Source of the DNA: Phycisphaerales bacterium
GTDB taxonomy: Bacteria > Planctomycetota > Phycisphaerae > Phycisphaerales > UBA1924
Direction: 5' to 3'
Assembly: GCA_040217175.1 (NCBI GenBank)
Contig: JAVJNT010000001.1
Coordinates: forward strand, 682,001-746,000
Length of the DNA: 64,000 nucleotides
Positions 18,703 to 27,228 of the stretch are shown here, piece by piece. The first letter of the stretch is position 1. The number at the start of each line of letters is the position of its first letter. The notes beneath the pieces are model-generated. The model was not told where the DNA came from, did no database searches, and saw nothing but the letters and a program-made list of their open reading frames with translations. The position numbers and the translations under genes are program-made.

Positions 18703-19656
18703 ATGCTCACCGCGCTGCTGATCGTCCTGTCGCTGGCGATGCTGACGGCGGGCGCCGAGTTGCTCGTGCGCTCGTCCGCGGGGCTCGCGCGCCGCATCGG
18801 CGTCTCGCCCTTCGTCATCGGCGCCATCATCGTTGGCTTCGGCACCAGCACGCCCGAGCTGAGCGCCTCGACCGTTGCCGCCCTCCGCGGCGCGGGAGAC
18901 ATCGCGGTGGGCAACGTCGTGGGCTCGAACATCTTCAACGTCGCCATGGTGCTGGGCGTCGCGGCGCTGATCCGTCCGGTCTCGACCGACCCTAAGGCCA
19001 TCCGCTTCGACTTGGCCGTCGCGGCGGCGGTGTCGTTCATCCCATGGCTCTCGCTCCTCACCGGCGGCGAGCTGCCCCGGTGGATGGGCGTGCTCATGCT
19101 CGTGGGCCTGGCCGCGTTCGTCGTGCGCTCGTTCAGGCACGGCGCGGTCGATGACGCCGAGACCGAGATGGGTACCGCGATGGCGGGCGAGGTCGCGCGC
19201 GGCAAGAGCCTGGCACTGGGCATCGTGGGGAGCGTCGCCGGGCTCGCGCTCCTCGTCCTTGGCGCCAAGTTGCTCGTCGACGCGGCGGTCGGCATCGCCC
19301 GCGATGCCGGGCTCAGCGAGCTCGTCATCGGCCTGACGATCGTGGCCATCGGCACGTCGCTGCCCGAACTCGTGACCGGCGTGGTGGCGGCGCTGAAGGG
19401 CCATGCCGAACTGGCCCTGGGCAACGTGCTCGGGTCGAACGTCTTCAACCTGCTGGGAATCCTGGGCGTGGCGACCATCATCACGCCCCAGCAGATCGCC
19501 AGCCAGACGCTCTGGCTCGATGCGCCGCTCATGCTGGGCCTGGTGCTCGCGCTCGCCGTGATCGCTTACACCGGCAAGCGGATCAGCCGCGTCGAGGGCG
19601 TCGTGCTGACCGCGCTCTGGGTCGGCTACGTCGTCACCCTCCTGCTCATCGCCTAG
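18703..19656 (+). CDS. Calcium/sodium antiporter, CaCA family (YrbG-like)
   Basis: A 317-residue inner-membrane exchanger with about ten helices. It shows the two inverted alpha-repeats of the family: GFGTSTPELSAS (about residue 46 on) with GNVVGSNIFNVAMVLG, and IAIGTSLPELVTG with GNVLGSNVFNLLGILG. The acidic and Asn residues in these repeats form the cation site. It probably exports Ca2+ in exchange for Na+ or H+. The ATG lies 6 bases after the dapL stop, so the two are co-transcribed, though no functional link is obvious. Confidence 0.92.
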   Translation: MLTALLIVLSLAMLTAGAELLVRSSAGLARRIGVSPFVIGAIIVGFGTSTPELSASTVAALRGAGDIAVGNVVGSNIFNVAMVLGVAALIRPVSTDPKAIRFDLAVAAAVSFIPWLSLLTGGELPRWMGVLMLVGLAAFVVRSFRHGAVDDAETEMGTAMAGEVARGKSLALGIVGSVAGLALLVLGAKLLVDAAVGIARDAGLSELVIGLTIVAIGTSLPELVTGVVAALKGHAELALGNVLGSNVFNLLGILGVATIITPQQIASQTLWLDAPLMLGLVLALAVIAYTGKRISRVEGVVLTALWVGYVVTLLLIA

Positions 19657-19671
19657 CAGCGTCCGCGCAAG

Positions 19672-19696
19672 AAAAACCGGGCCCAATCGGACCCGG
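19672..19696 (-). terminator. Intrinsic terminator of the tRNA-Ala transcript
   Basis: On the minus strand, just beyond the tRNA 3' end, CCGGGTCC pairs with GGGCCCGG (one G-T pair) around a GATT loop. Five T residues follow (AAAAA at 19672-19676 on the plus strand). It also separates the tRNA from the convergent antiporter gene. Confidence 0.8.
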
Positions 19697-19704
19697 CTGT
19701 CGAG

Positions 19705-19779
19705 TGGAGGCGACCGGACTCGAACCGACGACCTCTTCCATGCCATGGAAGCGCTCTACCAAAGCTGAGCTACGCCCCC
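19705..19779 (-). tRNA. tRNA-Ala (GGC)
   Basis: A 75-base cloverleaf on the minus strand. The acceptor stem GGGGGCG pairs with CGCCTCC (one G-T) and is followed by discriminator A. The D-arm is GCTC...GAGC. The anticodon stem CTTCC/GGAAG encloses loop ATGGCAT with anticodon GGC. The T-arm has loop TTCGAGT. CCA is not encoded. A TACTAT hexamer (plus-strand 19835-19840) about 55 bases upstream could be its -10 element. Confidence 0.95.
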
Positions 19780-19864
19780 GACGTGTTCGGATTGTCGCCC
19801 GGATGGCCCGATGGCCGCTCCGAGCAGGGCCGACATAGTAACAGCCTCGGCGTCCCGCGGCCAG

Positions 19865-20977
19865 TCAATCATCGGCCCGCGTGGGGCTGCGGTTGAGCAA
19901 CCCGTCGACGGCCTCTCGGACCCGATCGAGCGAGATGCGATCGATCCGGCTGCGCTGCGGGTCGTCGTTGGCCGTCTGGCCCTCGGGCAGGTCCGGATCG
20001 GCCAGCACGATCGCCTCTCCGGCAGGCGCTGGGATCGTCGTCCAGCGATGGTCCGTCGGCCCGAACAGGCTCACAACGGGCACGCCCAGGGCCGCCGCCA
20101 TGTGCCGGGGCCCGGTGTCGTTGGTCACCATCAGCGAACTTCGCGCGAGCACGCCCTTGAGCGACGCCAGCGAGCCGCCGTGGTCGGCCAGGCACGCCGG
20201 CTCGGCCACCGACGCGTTCTGGATCGCGCGTGCGATGCCGACCTCCGCGGGCGACGCATTGATGACGCTCGAAAGGCCGTGCTCCTCCACCAGCCAATCC
20301 GCCAACGCCGCGTATCGCTCGGTCGGCCAACGCTTGGCCGGGTTGTTGCCGCCGGGGTTCAGCACGGCCAGCCGTGCATCTGGCGAGATGCCCGCGCTCT
20401 CGAGCACCTCGCCCGCGCGTGCCGCCTCGTCGTCGGTCAAGGCCAGTTCGAGGCGCGCATGCTCAGGCAACGGCGCGATCGCCGCCCGCGCATCGACCGT
20501 TCGATCCGCCAGCACGTCGAGCAACGCCCGCGCCGCGTGGTGGTAGTACGCCGCCGCTGGTACGACGGCCCACTCGCCGTCTTCGCGTCGAGGAGCAGCG
20601 AGCCGGTGCGTCAAGAGCATGCCGCGGCCATCGCGGTCATACCCGAGCCGTAGCGGCACGCCCGCGATGCGACTCGCGAGCGCCGTGGAGAACGAGTTGG
20701 TCAGCAAGAGCGCTGCCCGGTAGCGACGGGGCCGGAGCTGGGCCGCCACCCGCTTCGGACCGAACACGCCGGACATCGGCGCCACGTGCACCTCGTCGAG
20801 CGCATCGAGGCCCGCGAGCACCTGGTCGACCCCCGGCCGGCAGATGGCGCCGATGAACCAGCCGGGCAGCGTCTCGCGGATCAGGCGCAGGGCAGGCGTC
20901 GCCATCACGGCATCGCCGACCCACGACGGCAGGACGATCAGCAGCCGCCGGTCGTGCTCGCCAAACGCCTCATCCAT
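19865..20977 (-). CDS. Glycosyltransferase family 9 (heptosyltransferase-like)
   Basis: About 370 residues with the GT9/ADP-heptose:LPS heptosyltransferase fold. The N-terminal LLIVLPSWVGDAVMATPALR is the acceptor-side signature (WaaF-like), VLNPGGNNPAKRWP is the nucleotide-binding loop, and VTNDTGPRHMAAALGVPVVS, then LFGPTD, is the C-terminal family motif. These enzymes transfer heptose to the inner core of lipopolysaccharide at the inner membrane. The frame is open to 21001, but ATG 20977 starts at the normal position and overlaps the preceding gmhB-like gene by 8 bases. The pairing with a heptose-phosphate phosphatase supports a heptose-containing surface glycan. Confidence 0.85.
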   Translation of the reverse strand: MDEAFGEHDRRLLIVLPSWVGDAVMATPALRLIRETLPGWFIGAICRPGVDQVLAGLDALDEVHVAPMSGVFGPKRVAAQLRPRRYRAALLLTNSFSTALASRIAGVPLRLGYDRDGRGMLLTHRLAAPRREDGEWAVVPAAAYYHHAARALLDVLADRTVDARAAIAPLPEHARLELALTDDEAARAGEVLESAGISPDARLAVLNPGGNNPAKRWPTERYAALADWLVEEHGLSSVINASPAEVGIARAIQNASVAEPACLADHGGSLASLKGVLARSSLMVTNDTGPRHMAAALGVPVVSLFGPTDHRWTTIPAPAGEAIVLADPDLPEGQTANDDPQRSRIDRISLDRVREAVDGLLNRSPTRADD

Positions 20978-21587
20978 GCGCACCCACCGGATGCCGTGCA
21001 ACGCGATCCAAGGCGGCCGCGAGCGTCATCTCTCCCGAAAGAAGGAGGCATCGACTCGGTAGCAGACCCGCGGCCTCTCCGGCCTCGACATCTCGCACGG
21101 CGTCGCCCACCATCCACGAACCAGCCAGGTCGAGCCCGAGCAATTCGCTTGCCGCCAGCAGCATCCCCGGCTGCGGCTTGCGCCACGGATGCTCGCGGCA
21201 GAGCTCGGCAGGCCCCGCGCCGTTTGGGTGGAACGGGCATGCGAAGCACGCCTCGATGCCCGGCCCAAGCACCTCGATCGTGCGCACGCACGCGGCCTCG
21301 ACCTCGTCGAGCGTGGCACCGCCCCGAGCGACGACGCCCTGGTTGGTCACGAGCACGACGGCGTACCCCAGCGAGACCGCTCGCGCGCACGCGTCGATCG
21401 CGTCCGGCAGCGGTCGGATCCACGCCGGGTCGGCGAGGTCGCCCGGCGTACCCGCGAAGGCCTCGGCCGGGAGCGTCGCGTTTGCGATGAGGGTGTCGTC
21501 GCGATCGAAGAAGACCGCCGGCCGGCGCGGGCCAGGCGCGGTGCGGGCATCGGGCAAAGCGCGGATTTCGGGCGGAAAGACGACCAC
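20970..21587 (-). CDS. gmhB: HAD-superfamily phosphatase, D-glycero-D-manno-heptose 1,7-bisphosphate phosphatase-like
   Basis: A 205-residue HAD hydrolase of the histidinol-phosphatase/GmhB group. PAVFFDRDDTLI is motif I with the nucleophile Asp and general-acid Asp; VLVTNQGVVARG is motif II; WRKPQPGMLL is motif III; WMVGDAVRDVEAGEAAG is motif IV. The zinc loop of GmhB is partly kept (CPFHP and a later Cys), with His in place of the last Cys. It would dephosphorylate heptose bisphosphate for ADP-heptose. The start is GTG 21587, with TAGACT six bases upstream on the minus strand (plus 21594-21599), a leaderless-type arrangement. It overlaps the glycosyltransferase that follows. Confidence 0.8.
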   Translation of the reverse strand: MVVFPPEIRALPDARTAPGPRRPAVFFDRDDTLIANATLPAEAFAGTPGDLADPAWIRPLPDAIDACARAVSLGYAVVLVTNQGVVARGGATLDEVEAACVRTIEVLGPGIEACFACPFHPNGAGPAELCREHPWRKPQPGMLLAASELLGLDLAGSWMVGDAVRDVEAGEAAGLLPSRCLLLSGEMTLAAALDRVARHPVGAHG

Positions 21588-21623
21588 CGGCCCAGTCTAG
21601 CCGGCGCTTGCCCGGTGCCGGGC

Positions 21624-21962
21624 CTAGATCGTGACGTCGATGATCGAGCCGATGGGCAGCAACTGCTGGATCGTAATCTGCGGCGTCTCGCGGACCGGGA
21701 GTTCGTAGGGCAGCGGCACGGGGCTCACGTCGGCAAGCTTTGGCGTACCCGCCTGCGGGGCGGCCGGGGCGTGGCAGCGACGGCGGCAATCCTCCCCGCC
21801 CGCCGCCTGGTCGCTCCGCCTCCCGGCCGCCCGCTCGAACTGGGTATCGCGCTCGTGGGCGCGGTTGACGTGCTTGAGGTGCTCGCTGAATCGCAGCGGC
21901 TGGTGGGCCTCATGCGAGAGGCCGATCGGGCTGTCGGCGATGCCGGACACGCCCGACACCAT
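21624..21962 (-). CDS. Hypothetical protein, 112 residues
   Basis: I do not recognise this protein. The N-terminal third contains histidine- and charge-rich segments (HEAHQPLRFSEHLKHVNRAH), a Pro/Ala/Arg-rich middle follows, and the C-terminus is hydrophobic and strand-like (ITIQQLLPIGSIIDVTI). No clear ribosome site precedes the ATG, so the call rests on reading-frame length and an orderly C-terminus. It is transcribed toward gmhB with a 36-base gap and could share its transcript, or be a spurious frame. Confidence 0.4.
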   Translation of the reverse strand: MVSGVSGIADSPIGLSHEAHQPLRFSEHLKHVNRAHERDTQFERAAGRRSDQAAGGEDCRRRCHAPAAPQAGTPKLADVSPVPLPYELPVRETPQITIQQLLPIGSIIDVTI

Positions 21963-22089
21963 GAAACAAACGTGCCACAGGCCTTAGACCGATAATGTCG
22001 GCCCTCCCACTACCTGGAGGTCGCTTGGCGGTGGCATCGTGGTGTCAATGATGCTGCTTCGCAACACCGACGCGTTGCCCGAGGGCCAC

Positions 22090-23196
22090 ATGCTGCGGAC
22101 ACGAGACCTCGACTACGACCTGCCGCGGGAGCTCATCGCGACCGCCCCTGCCGAGCCGCGCGATAGCGCCAGGCTCCTCGTGGTCCGAGGCCAGGACCGG
22201 CTCGAGCACGCCGTCTTCCGCGACCTGCCCGGCTTCCTGGCTGCCGACGATCGCGTCGTCGTCAACACCAGCCGCGTCATCCCCGCCCGCCTGCTCGGCC
22301 GGCGAGAGGACACCGGCGGACAGGCCGAGGGCTTGTTCCTGGAGTTCGGCGACGAGCCCGGGCTGTGGGTGTGCATGGTCAAGGCCCGGCGGTTCAAGCC
22401 GAGCGCGCGGATCGCGCTGTTCGATCAAAACGGCGCCCCATCGCCCCACGCGATCGAGTTGGTCGACCGCCACCCCGGAGTCCCTGGGGCCTGGATCGTT
22501 CGCCTCGTTGGCGGTCCGTGGGAGGACGCCTGGCAATTCAAGATGCACAGCATGGCCGTGATCAGCGAGGTCGGCCACGTCCCGCTGCCGCCGTACATCC
22601 GCAGTGCGAGGCGCGACGACGGGCAGGACGACGAACGCACCGAAGACTTGGAGCGCTACCAGACCGTCTACGCCGACCCGGCCGAGGCGGGCTCGGTGGC
22701 CGCCCCGACGGCAGGGCTGCACTTCACGCCCACCGTGCTCGAGGCACTCGCCGGCCGGGGCGTTGTCCGCCGCGACGTCACGCTCCACGTCGGGGCCGGC
22801 ACGTTCCGAGAGGTCGAGACCGAGCTCGTCGAAGACCACGACATGCACCACGAGCTGTGCCACGCCCCGGCGAGCGTGATGGACGACCTCCACACCGCGC
22901 GGCAAGGCGGCCATCGGGTGGTGGCGGTGGGCACGACGGCCGCCCGCACCATCGAGGCCGGCGCCGATGGCCCCGGCGGGTGGTTCGAGACCAACCTGCT
23001 CATCACGCCCGGCTACCGGTGGAAGCTGGCCAGCGCCCTGATCACCAACTTCCACCTACCACGCTCGACGCTCATGGCCATGGTCGCCGCCCTCCTGCCC
23101 GGCGGGGTCGAGCAACTCCAAGACGTCTACGCCCAAGCGATCGAGGCTCGGTACAGGTTCTATTCGTACGGCGACGCGATGTTGGTGCTGCCGTGA
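22090..23196 (+). CDS. queA: S-adenosylmethionine:tRNA ribosyltransferase-isomerase
   Basis: A 368-residue enzyme that transfers the ribosyl moiety of SAM to 7-aminomethyl-7-deazaguanine in tRNA, giving epoxyqueuosine. LDYDLPRELIATAPAEPRD is the N-terminal QueA signature, VNTSRVIPARLLGRRE follows, and ETDPAEAGSVAAPTAGLHFT-like and LITNFHLPRSTLMAMVAAL segments mark the C-terminal half. ATG 22090 matches the family start. The frame is open to GTG 22039, but that extension has no family similarity. GATAAT at 21991-21996 may be a -10 element. murE follows 73 bases downstream. No other queuosine genes are in the window. Confidence 0.92.
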   Translation: MLRTRDLDYDLPRELIATAPAEPRDSARLLVVRGQDRLEHAVFRDLPGFLAADDRVVVNTSRVIPARLLGRREDTGGQAEGLFLEFGDEPGLWVCMVKARRFKPSARIALFDQNGAPSPHAIELVDRHPGVPGAWIVRLVGGPWEDAWQFKMHSMAVISEVGHVPLPPYIRSARRDDGQDDERTEDLERYQTVYADPAEAGSVAAPTAGLHFTPTVLEALAGRGVVRRDVTLHVGAGTFREVETELVEDHDMHHELCHAPASVMDDLHTARQGGHRVVAVGTTAARTIEAGADGPGGWFETNLLITPGYRWKLASALITNFHLPRSTLMAMVAALLPGGVEQLQDVYAQAIEARYRFYSYGDAMLVLP

Positions 23197-23269
23197 CGCG
23201 CGGCGGCGAAATCTCCGCGCCGCGCCCGGTCATGGCCGATGCTCTGGCTGCCGTACCGTCGAGCGACCC

Positions 23270-24754
23270 ATGCTGCTGAGCGACCTCATCCGCGACCTCC
23301 CCATCACCGTGCACGGCTCGGTCGATGTTCGTATTGCCGGCGTCTCCGAGGACAGCCGAAGGATCGATCGCGGCTGGTTGTTCGTCGCCAGGCCGGGCGT
23401 CAAGAGCAATGGTGACGCGTTCGTGTCCGACGCCCTGGAACGCGGGGCAGCGGCGGTGCTGGCCAGCCATCGCCACGAGGCGACAGTGGCTCTCGTCTGC
23501 CAGGATCCGGCCAGGATCGGCGCCGTGCTGGCCGAACGATGGCACGGGTCGCCGAGCTCGAGGCTCGGGCTGGCGGGCGTCACCGGAACCAACGGCAAGA
23601 CCACCGTCGCCTGGCTGCTTCGCCGCCTTCTGAGCACGGGCGGGCACAAGAGCGGCCTGATCGGCACCATCGAGATCGACGAGGGTGCCGGCGCGAGGCC
23701 GGCCGACCTGACAACCCCGGCGGCCGAGGACCTGAGCGCCTCGCTCGCCCGCATGGTCGGCCATGGCTGCGACTTCGCGGCCATCGAGGCGTCGAGCCAC
23801 GCGCTGCACCAGCACCGGGTTGCCGGGCTGCGGTTCTCCGTAGCCGTCTTCACGAACCTGAGCGGCGACCACCTGGACTACCACGGCACGATGGACGCCT
23901 ACGCCGACGCGAAGGCCCTGCTGTTCTCGTCGCTCGAACCGGACGCGCTGGCGATCGTGAACGCCGACGACGCGGCGAGCGATCGCATGCTCCGCGACTG
24001 CCGCGCGACGGTGCTGCGGTGCTCGATGCACGGCCCGGCCGACGCCACCGTGCGCATCGTTGCGGCAGACCTGGAGAGCCACGTCGAGATGACGGGGCCG
24101 TGGGGAACCGTCGAGGCATCGCTGCCGCTCGTGGGCGACCATAACGCGATGAACGCGCTCCAGGCCGTCGCCGCGGCACATGCCCTGGGGCTGGGTCGCG
24201 ATGACATCGAGCACGCGCTGCCCGCACTCGGCCCGCCGCCCGGCCGGCTCGAGCCGGTGAAGGTCGATGGCGTCGATGGCCCACGCGTGCTGGTCGATTA
24301 TGCGCACACCGACGACGCGCTCGAGAAGGCGCTGCTCGCGGTAGCTAGCCGAAAGGGCGAGGGCAGGCTCTGGGTCGTCTTCGGCTGCGGCGGGGATCGC
24401 GACCGGACCAAGCGGCCGCGCATGGGCGCCGTCGCCGGCCGGCTGACCGACCGCGTGGTCGTGACGAGCGACAACCCCCGGACCGAAGACCCCGAGTCCA
24501 TCGTGCAAGAGGTGCTCGCGGGCGTGCCCGGGGACGTCTGGCAGGCGAGCGACCCGGACCGCGAGGCGGCGATCCATGCCACGATCTCGCAGGCCGACGC
24601 CGCCGACGTCGTCGTCATCGCCGGCAAGGGCCACGAGGACTACCAGATCGTCCGCACCGACTCCGGCGGCACCGCCAAGCGGCCGTTCGATGACCGGCTG
24701 GTCGCGCGCGAGGCCTTGCTCCGCCGGCCGAGCCTGGCCGGAGGCAAGCGATGA
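23270..24754 (+). CDS. murE: UDP-MurNAc-L-Ala-D-Glu:meso-diaminopimelate ligase
   Basis: A 494-residue cytoplasmic Mur ligase that adds the third stem-peptide residue during peptidoglycan synthesis. The ATP loop GVTGTNGKTT starts at about residue 103. EASSHALHQHRVAGL and FTNLSGDHLDYHGTM are Mur ligase motifs, and DYAHTDDALEKAL is in the C-terminal domain. SDNPRTEDP (around residue 400) is the DNPR motif that selects meso-diaminopimelate over lysine. This shows a DAP-type wall and links with the dapL-like gene upstream. The gene overlaps murF (ATGA), so the two are translationally coupled. Confidence 0.95.
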   Translation: MLLSDLIRDLPITVHGSVDVRIAGVSEDSRRIDRGWLFVARPGVKSNGDAFVSDALERGAAAVLASHRHEATVALVCQDPARIGAVLAERWHGSPSSRLGLAGVTGTNGKTTVAWLLRRLLSTGGHKSGLIGTIEIDEGAGARPADLTTPAAEDLSASLARMVGHGCDFAAIEASSHALHQHRVAGLRFSVAVFTNLSGDHLDYHGTMDAYADAKALLFSSLEPDALAIVNADDAASDRMLRDCRATVLRCSMHGPADATVRIVAADLESHVEMTGPWGTVEASLPLVGDHNAMNALQAVAAAHALGLGRDDIEHALPALGPPPGRLEPVKVDGVDGPRVLVDYAHTDDALEKALLAVASRKGEGRLWVVFGCGGDRDRTKRPRMGAVAGRLTDRVVVTSDNPRTEDPESIVQEVLAGVPGDVWQASDPDREAAIHATISQADAADVVVIAGKGHEDYQIVRTDSGGTAKRPFDDRLVAREALLRRPSLAGGKR

Positions 24755-26049
24755 TCCCGCTGGCTCGATTGCCCGAGTTGCTCGACGGCCGCTGGCTCGC
24801 GCCCGGCGAGGGCGTTGCAACCGGCGCGAGCATCGACACGCGGACGCTCGAGCCCGACCAGGTGTTCTTCGCGCTACCGGGCACTCGAGTCGACGGCCAC
24901 GACTACCTGGAGCAGGCAGCGGAGCGGTGTACGAGCCTTGCGGTCGTCGAGCGTGACGTGTCGCCGCCGGACGGGCTGCCCGTCTTCCGCGTCGCGAGCG
25001 TGCAAGGGGCGATGTGGACGCTGGCCGCGTGGTATCACTCGACGCTCCGCGCGCGTGTAATCGCGGTCATGGGCAGCAACGGCAAGACCACCACCGTGCG
25101 CATGCTGGCGGCGGTGCTTGGCGAGGCCATGCACGTCCACGCATCACAGCGATCGTTCAACAACGCGCTGGGCCTCCCGCTCACGATCTTGAACTGCCCG
25201 GCGGACGCCGACGCGCTCGTCTGCGAGCTGGGCGAGGGCGAACCGGGTGCGCTCGCGCGATATGCCGGCCTTGCTCGGCCCGATGCTGCAATCGTCACGA
25301 GCGTCGGCCGGGCGCACGTGGGCGAACTGGGCGGCCTCGAAGCCGTGCGAGCGGAGTTCCGTGAGGCACTCGAGACCATCGGACCGGACGCCACGGCGTT
25401 CGTGCCCGAAGGCGATGTCTGGCTGCACGAGCGCGGCAGCAAGGCCTTCGCGGTCTCGAGTGCGAGGCACGCGACGGGCGGGATCGAGTTCGAACTTCCC
25501 GACGGCAGCGCCTGGACCATCCCCGTCGTCGGCCTGCACAACGCCTCGAACGCGGCGGCCGTGATCGAGGTCGCTCGCGAGTTGGGCGTCGATGACCACG
25601 CGATCGAGGCCGGGCTCCGGTCCTTCGAGCCGGCCGACATGCGGCTGGCGGTCCGCGAGATGGGCGGCGCAACCGTGCTGGTCGACTGCTACAACGCCAA
25701 CCCGGATTCCATGGCCGCGGCCCTGCGCACGCTGGCGGAGGTCGCCCAGGGCCGGCACGCGGTGGCGGTCGTCGGAGACATGCTCGAACTCGGTGAGGAT
25801 TCGGAGGCGTGGCACCGGGAGATGGGCCGCCTTGCGGGAGCGTCGGCCGACGCGTGCGTCTTCATCGGACCGGCGTCGCAAACCGCGTTCGAGGCGGCGG
25901 ACGCCGGCGAGTGGTTCGAGACGGTCGAGGACGCTCAAGCGGCCGTCCGCCGCCACGCGGGCCCGGGGGCGGTGGTGCTGCTGAAGGCATCCCGCGGCAT
26001 GGCGCTCGAACGCCTGCTCGACGCCCTGCAACGAGCCTCGGTGGCCTAG
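24751..26049 (+). CDS. murF: UDP-MurNAc-tripeptide:D-Ala-D-Ala ligase
   Basis: A 432-residue Mur ligase that attaches D-alanyl-D-alanine to complete the UDP-MurNAc pentapeptide. GASIDTRTLEPDQVFFALPG is the MurF N-domain signature, VMGSNGKTTTVRML is the ATP loop, SFNNALGLPLTILN the following family motif, and LVDCYNANPDSMAAAL the C-domain motif. Length is normal. The start overlaps the murE stop by four bases, and mraY starts 3 bases after its stop, giving a tight murE-murF-mraY cassette as in the dcw cluster. Confidence 0.95.
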   Translation: MIPLARLPELLDGRWLAPGEGVATGASIDTRTLEPDQVFFALPGTRVDGHDYLEQAAERCTSLAVVERDVSPPDGLPVFRVASVQGAMWTLAAWYHSTLRARVIAVMGSNGKTTTVRMLAAVLGEAMHVHASQRSFNNALGLPLTILNCPADADALVCELGEGEPGALARYAGLARPDAAIVTSVGRAHVGELGGLEAVRAEFREALETIGPDATAFVPEGDVWLHERGSKAFAVSSARHATGGIEFELPDGSAWTIPVVGLHNASNAAAVIEVARELGVDDHAIEAGLRSFEPADMRLAVREMGGATVLVDCYNANPDSMAAALRTLAEVAQGRHAVAVVGDMLELGEDSEAWHREMGRLAGASADACVFIGPASQTAFEAADAGEWFETVEDAQAAVRRHAGPGAVVLLKASRGMALERLLDALQRASVA

Positions 26050-26052
26050 CGG

Positions 26053-27222
26053 GTGCTGTACTGGCTGACCAAGCTGCTCGACGGGGCGCTGCCCGAGTGG
26101 ATGATGACGCTGCTGCGCGTCTTCTACCAAGAACAATTCCGGGCGCTCGCGGCGGCGGTGCTGTCGTTCGCCTTGGTCCTGTTCTTCGGCAAGCCGACGA
26201 TCGCCCAGCTCGTGAAGTTCAAGATCGGCGATGCGGGCCTGACCGATGCCGAGGCGCTGCGGCGCGGCGCCGCCTCGAAGAAGAACACCCCCACCATGGG
26301 CGGCGTGCTGACGAGCGCGGCGGTGTTCGTGTCGACCATCCTGCTGGGTGACCTGGGCAACTTCTACGTCACCGCCGGCTTGCTCTTGATGATGAGCCTG
26401 GCCGCCGTGGGGGCGGCCGACGACGTACTCAAGATGCTCGCCTCTCGGCGGGAAGGCGGGCGGCAGGGCCTGCACAGCTGGGAGAAGCTGCTGTTCCAGC
26501 TCGGCGTGGGCGCGCTGATCTCGTACTTCGTGTACCGGCACGGGTCGGGGCAGGACTTCGCGCACGTGCTCAACCTGCCCTTCCAGCGGACGACGCTGCC
26601 GGGCACTGGCGGGGTCAACCCGGCGGTGCTGTTCCTGCCGATGGGGGTGTTCGTCGTGCTGGGCACGCTGATGATCGCGGGCCTGAGCAACGCGACGAAC
26701 ATGACGGACGGCATGGACGGTCTCGCCGGCGGGCTGAGCGCCATCGTGGCCGCGGGCATCGTGGTGCTGGCCATGATCGCCGGCTGGCAGGCAACGGCCC
26801 AGGACTTGCTGGTGCCCTACGTGCCCGGAGCGGAGGAACTCGGCGTGCTAGCCGGGGCGCTGCTCGGCGCCTGCCTGGGCTTCCTATGGTGGAACTGCTA
26901 CCCGGCCCAGGTTTTCATGGGCGACACCGGGTCTCTGGCTATTGGCGGCCTGTTCGGGTACGTGGCCCTGGTCACCCGTCAGGAGGTCGTGGTCCTGCTC
27001 ATGTGCGGGGTCTTTCTGCTGGAGATCGCATCCGTGGTGCTCCAGGTCGGGTATTTCAAGTGGACGAAGCGCTCGGGGCAGGGCAAGCGGATCTTCCTGT
27101 GCGCGCCGTTCCACCACCACCTGCACCTGAGCGGGCTTGCCGAGCCCAAGGTGGTGGTCAGGCTCTGGATCGTCGGGGTGTTGTTGCTGGTGCTTGCGCT
27201 GGCATCGATCAAGCTTCGGTGA
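26053..27222 (+). CDS. mraY: Phospho-N-acetylmuramoyl-pentapeptide transferase
   Basis: A 389-residue polytopic enzyme that transfers phospho-MurNAc-pentapeptide to undecaprenyl phosphate, making lipid I. About ten helices are visible. Signatures are KKNTPTMGGVLT in the first cytoplasmic loop, ATNMTDGMDGLAGG with the catalytic Asp cluster, VFMGDTGSLAIGG, and the histidine motif APFHHHLHLSGL. The start is GTG 26053, three bases after murF. The usual dcw successors (murD, ftsW, murG) do not follow; an exported protein of unknown function does. Confidence 0.95.
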   Translation: MLYWLTKLLDGALPEWMMTLLRVFYQEQFRALAAAVLSFALVLFFGKPTIAQLVKFKIGDAGLTDAEALRRGAASKKNTPTMGGVLTSAAVFVSTILLGDLGNFYVTAGLLLMMSLAAVGAADDVLKMLASRREGGRQGLHSWEKLLFQLGVGALISYFVYRHGSGQDFAHVLNLPFQRTTLPGTGGVNPAVLFLPMGVFVVLGTLMIAGLSNATNMTDGMDGLAGGLSAIVAAGIVVLAMIAGWQATAQDLLVPYVPGAEELGVLAGALLGACLGFLWWNCYPAQVFMGDTGSLAIGGLFGYVALVTRQEVVVLLMCGVFLLEIASVVLQVGYFKWTKRSGQGKRIFLCAPFHHHLHLSGLAEPKVVVRLWIVGVLLLVLALASIKLR

Positions 27223-27228
27223 GGACCC

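Noticed and set aside
17710-19746. A 678-codon minus-strand open frame spanning dapL, the antiporter and the tRNA
   Set aside because: It runs through a tRNA gene and mirrors two clear plus-strand genes.
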